A stretch of DNA of 64,000 nt from assembly GCA_963697455.1 (NCBI GenBank), contig CAVOOI010000007.1, forward strand, positions 1 to 64,000. The letters run 5' to 3'. The notes beneath the pieces were generated by a model, which was not told the DNA's origin, ran no database searches, and was given only the letters and a program-made list of their open reading frames with translations. Shown in pieces: positions 61,974 to 64,000 of this stretch (positions within the stretch are counted from its first letter, which is position 1; every line of letters starts with the position of its first letter). Source of the stretch: JAFEDN01 sp963697455 (GTDB lineage: Bacteria > Pseudomonadota > Gammaproteobacteria > Coxiellales > Coxiellaceae). A program made the position numbers and the translations under genes.

Positions 61974-64000
61974 ATGAAACCAAAATCGACTTTATCAACC
62001 ACTGCCCCTCAGTCACAGCAACCGCTTATGCCTAAACCGGCGGGATTGGAATTAAAATCATCCGGGAGATTTAATTATAAAGAAATCTTGGATTTAAAAC
62101 CGGAAATGGCCACCATCATAGCGGAAGTGAAAACAAAAATCACGTCTGAGCTCATTAAGGAACATTCGACATTAATTGGCGAATTAGGTAAAGCAAACGG
62201 TGCGTTAAAGAAACTCACGCCAGAGGAGGAAAATGTCGAATCTATAAAGAAAAGTCTCGCTTACATCCTTGAATTCTTTACTCATGCGAACCACGTACTC
62301 GAACTAGACATCATAGACGACTTTTTTTTTAAAATAAAATCATTCATTAGCTACCATATACTTCCCGTCCATGATAACTCGATAGAGTCACTGACAGAGG
62401 TTATTGATGAAGCTGACCGCCAAGTTAAAGAATCAAAAAAGTTTAATAAATATAATGAATTAAAATCACTGAATATAAACGCTGCCGCCGCAAGAAAAGC
62501 GGATGAACTCATTTTTCAAGCAAGTGAGCGTGATATCAGTTACGCAACTCCGGCACAAGTGGCGCCCATTACCAGATTTTTTGCGGATGTCCTCGAAAAT
62601 TTTTTTGAAAACAGTCGGCGCGATCCAGAAATCATTGCTTTACAAGGAAAAATGTTCAATATCATTGACAAACTTTACGTTACATTTTTCAAGAATGAGA
62701 TCTTGTTTGTCGATTGTTTAAAATCAAAATACTACTGGGCGTTCAGCTTCTCACACAGTCCCGAAACGATGGAAAAATTTTTCTCCTCAATAGATGAAAT
62801 AATACTACTCGACAGTCAAGAGCTTGTTCATCAAGGTAATAAACTTGATCTTTTGGGTAACCTAGCCACCCGCTGCATGGACTGTGTCACTAAATGGGAT
62901 GATTCACTAACCGCCGAGCAGTTAGCATTATTTATGGAAAAAATATTAACTATTGCTTCTGAAATAATTGAGATTTATACCCGTATATCCAATGAATTGA
63001 CACTGAAAAGCAACGCCGGCAATTACAGCAAAATTGTCTATGACAACCTTGCTGCGCTGATATTTTGTTGCGGAAGAGCTCTTCCGCAACAAGAATTACA
63101 TTACCACTACTTGCTTGAAAATTTAATAGACTCGTTAAAACGCATCATTGGCATGAACACGCAAACGATTTTGACCGAAGACCAAGCTAGCCCGGCTTTA
63201 GATATAATTACTCGCTACATGGCTGTCGCTGCTTTAGTAAAAAACAACCGGTTTGACGATTTTGTTGACATCAGTATGCAGTTCGCGCCTAAGTTAATGA
63301 CAGTAAAGATCATCGGTTATCGCACCTTTATTGCCAAACAACATCATTCCAAGAATTTATTCAATAACTCAGGGCCGCCAATTTTAACTGCTCCTTCTCC
63401 ACTAAAAGAACAAAAATATCCCGTTGCACCTACCTCACCCCCACCCAGCGATCTCGATAAATTAACTGCGTCTACCACTAATTTGCAGCAATTGCTTGTG
63501 GAAAAAAATAAAACATTACTGGAGATGAAAGAAAAATTGCAAAAAACTACTGAAAAGCGGCAAACTTTGCAGAAACAAGCAACCACCCTACAGTCCACCA
63601 TCCAAGTTCAAAGCCAGGAACTTGAAAAAACCAACCAGCAGATATCCAGTAAAAAATCTTTATTTCAGCAAACTCAAGAAAAGTTAAAGACCTTGCCTCA
63701 AACCGATCAATTAAAAACTCTAGGCGAGGCTCATGCACAACAGCTCGATGCGCTTGAAAAAAAACATGCCGAAAAAATTCAGCAAATGGCGTTAGATCCC
63801 AATCAATCAGGAAAATTTCAACAACTCACCATGAAAGCCTCCACTCTCCAGCAGAAACTCAAGCAAACCACGGCTGCTGTTACTCTAACCCATAAAACTA
63901 TCGAAGAGGTCCGTCGGGATTTGGTTACAACGCAAGCACAAAGGGTACCAGTTCAAGAGAGTTTCGATAATGCACACGCCAGAATTTGCGCGCTGCAACA
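61974..64000 (+). CDS. Large coiled-coil protein, open at window end (>675 aa), candidate effector
   Basis: The frame starts at the ATG at 61974 after AAAGGAAG and stays open to the last base. Residues 1-490 are hydrophilic, mostly helical, with a Pro/Ser-rich start and no signal peptide. From residue ~490 a Pro-rich hinge (PVAPTSPPPSDLDK) leads into a long Gln/Lys/Glu-rich coiled coil (LLVEKNKTLLEMKEKLQKTT, SQELEKTNQQISSKK, KLKTLPQTDQLKTLGEAHAQ). No family is recognised. Length and coiled-coil tail fit host-targeted proteins of intracellular bacteria, but this is inference. Confidence 0.85.
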   Translation, partial: MKPKSTLSTTAPQSQQPLMPKPAGLELKSSGRFNYKEILDLKPEMATIIAEVKTKITSELIKEHSTLIGELGKANGALKKLTPEEENVESIKKSLAYILEFFTHANHVLELDIIDDFFFKIKSFISYHILPVHDNSIESLTEVIDEADRQVKESKKFNKYNELKSLNINAAAARKADELIFQASERDISYATPAQVAPITRFFADVLENFFENSRRDPEIIALQGKMFNIIDKLYVTFFKNEILFVDCLKSKYYWAFSFSHSPETMEKFFSSIDEIILLDSQELVHQGNKLDLLGNLATRCMDCVTKWDDSLTAEQLALFMEKILTIASEIIEIYTRISNELTLKSNAGNYSKIVYDNLAALIFCCGRALPQQELHYHYLLENLIDSLKRIIGMNTQTILTEDQASPALDIITRYMAVAALVKNNRFDDFVDISMQFAPKLMTVKIIGYRTFIAKQHHSKNLFNNSGPPILTAPSPLKEQKYPVAPTSPPPSDLDKLTASTTNLQQLLVEKNKTLLEMKEKLQKTTEKRQTLQKQATTLQSTIQVQSQELEKTNQQISSKKSLFQQTQEKLKTLPQTDQLKTLGEAHAQQLDALEKKHAEKIQQMALDPNQSGKFQQLTMKASTLQQKLKQTTAAVTLTHKTIEEVRRDLVTTQAQRVPVQESFDNAHARICALQ

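Overview
The window is a 64 kb chromosomal stretch of a gammaproteobacterium, most likely of the order Legionellales (Coxiellaceae or a related intracellular or amoeba-associated lineage). The reasons are the housekeeping gene set (mpl, lipBA, tig-clpP-clpX-lon, lptBAC-kdsCD-mlaFEDCB-murA), a DedA-PAP2-LssY fusion protein as in Legionella, ankyrin/Sel1 and coiled-coil proteins of the kind these bacteria secrete into eukaryotic hosts, and moderate AT richness. The genus assignment is inference; no rRNA gene is present.

Layout. 1-12660: a truncated oligopeptide ABC ATPase, trmL, mlaA, mpl, an LssY-like protein, lipB-lipA, a HicAB toxin-antitoxin pair, rlmI, a decayed PIN-type toxin-antitoxin remnant, cytochrome b561 and pepN. 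12661-19960: accessory region with palindromic elements, an acetyltransferase gene whose 3' end is duplicated, a frameshifted ankyrin/Sel1 gene, small secreted or anchored unknowns, an IS4-type transposase remnant, and an AAA ATPase with a nuclease-like C-terminus. 19957-28786: carbon metabolism on the minus strand: xylB-xylA-pfkA, then sco1, a TlpA-like thioredoxin, PPi-dependent phosphofructokinase and PEP carboxylase. 28787-29967: two palindromic elements bracketing one secreted Cys-rich protein. 29968-34623: ubiG-gph-sugar symporter, CDF metal exporter and SohB protease.

34830-38333: a putative copper-related RiPP (bufferin-type) locus: a Cys-rich secreted precursor, a terminator hairpin, a DUF692 (MNIO) enzyme and its DUF2063 partner, followed by an AsmA-like protein. 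38666-46942: tRNA-Leu(UAG), tig, clpP, a perfect 138-bp palindrome, clpX, lon (one-base frameshift), pmbA and an unknown gene. 46943-47540: nested palindromic elements including a 186-bp MITE with a 9-bp target duplication. 47541-50505: a 758-aa protein with an atypical kinase-like motif set and a divergent unknown. 50517-61789: ptsO-like HPr, hpf, the LPS transport and Kdo genes, the Mla phospholipid transport operon, murA, nif3-like, tsaD, plsY and orn. 61974 to the window end: an open-ended coiled-coil protein of at least 675 residues.

How it fits together. Outer-membrane lipid homeostasis is strongly represented: mlaA at one end and mlaFEDCB at the other, plus lptBAC and kdsCD. Xylose uptake, isomerisation and phosphorylation sit near two different phosphofructokinases. 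The most unusual material is the intergenic DNA: at least eight hairpin-forming elements, several sharing a core GGG(T/G)CCTGTC, with exchangeable arms, and an accessory island in which the 3' ends of two flanking genes are both duplicated around one central segment.
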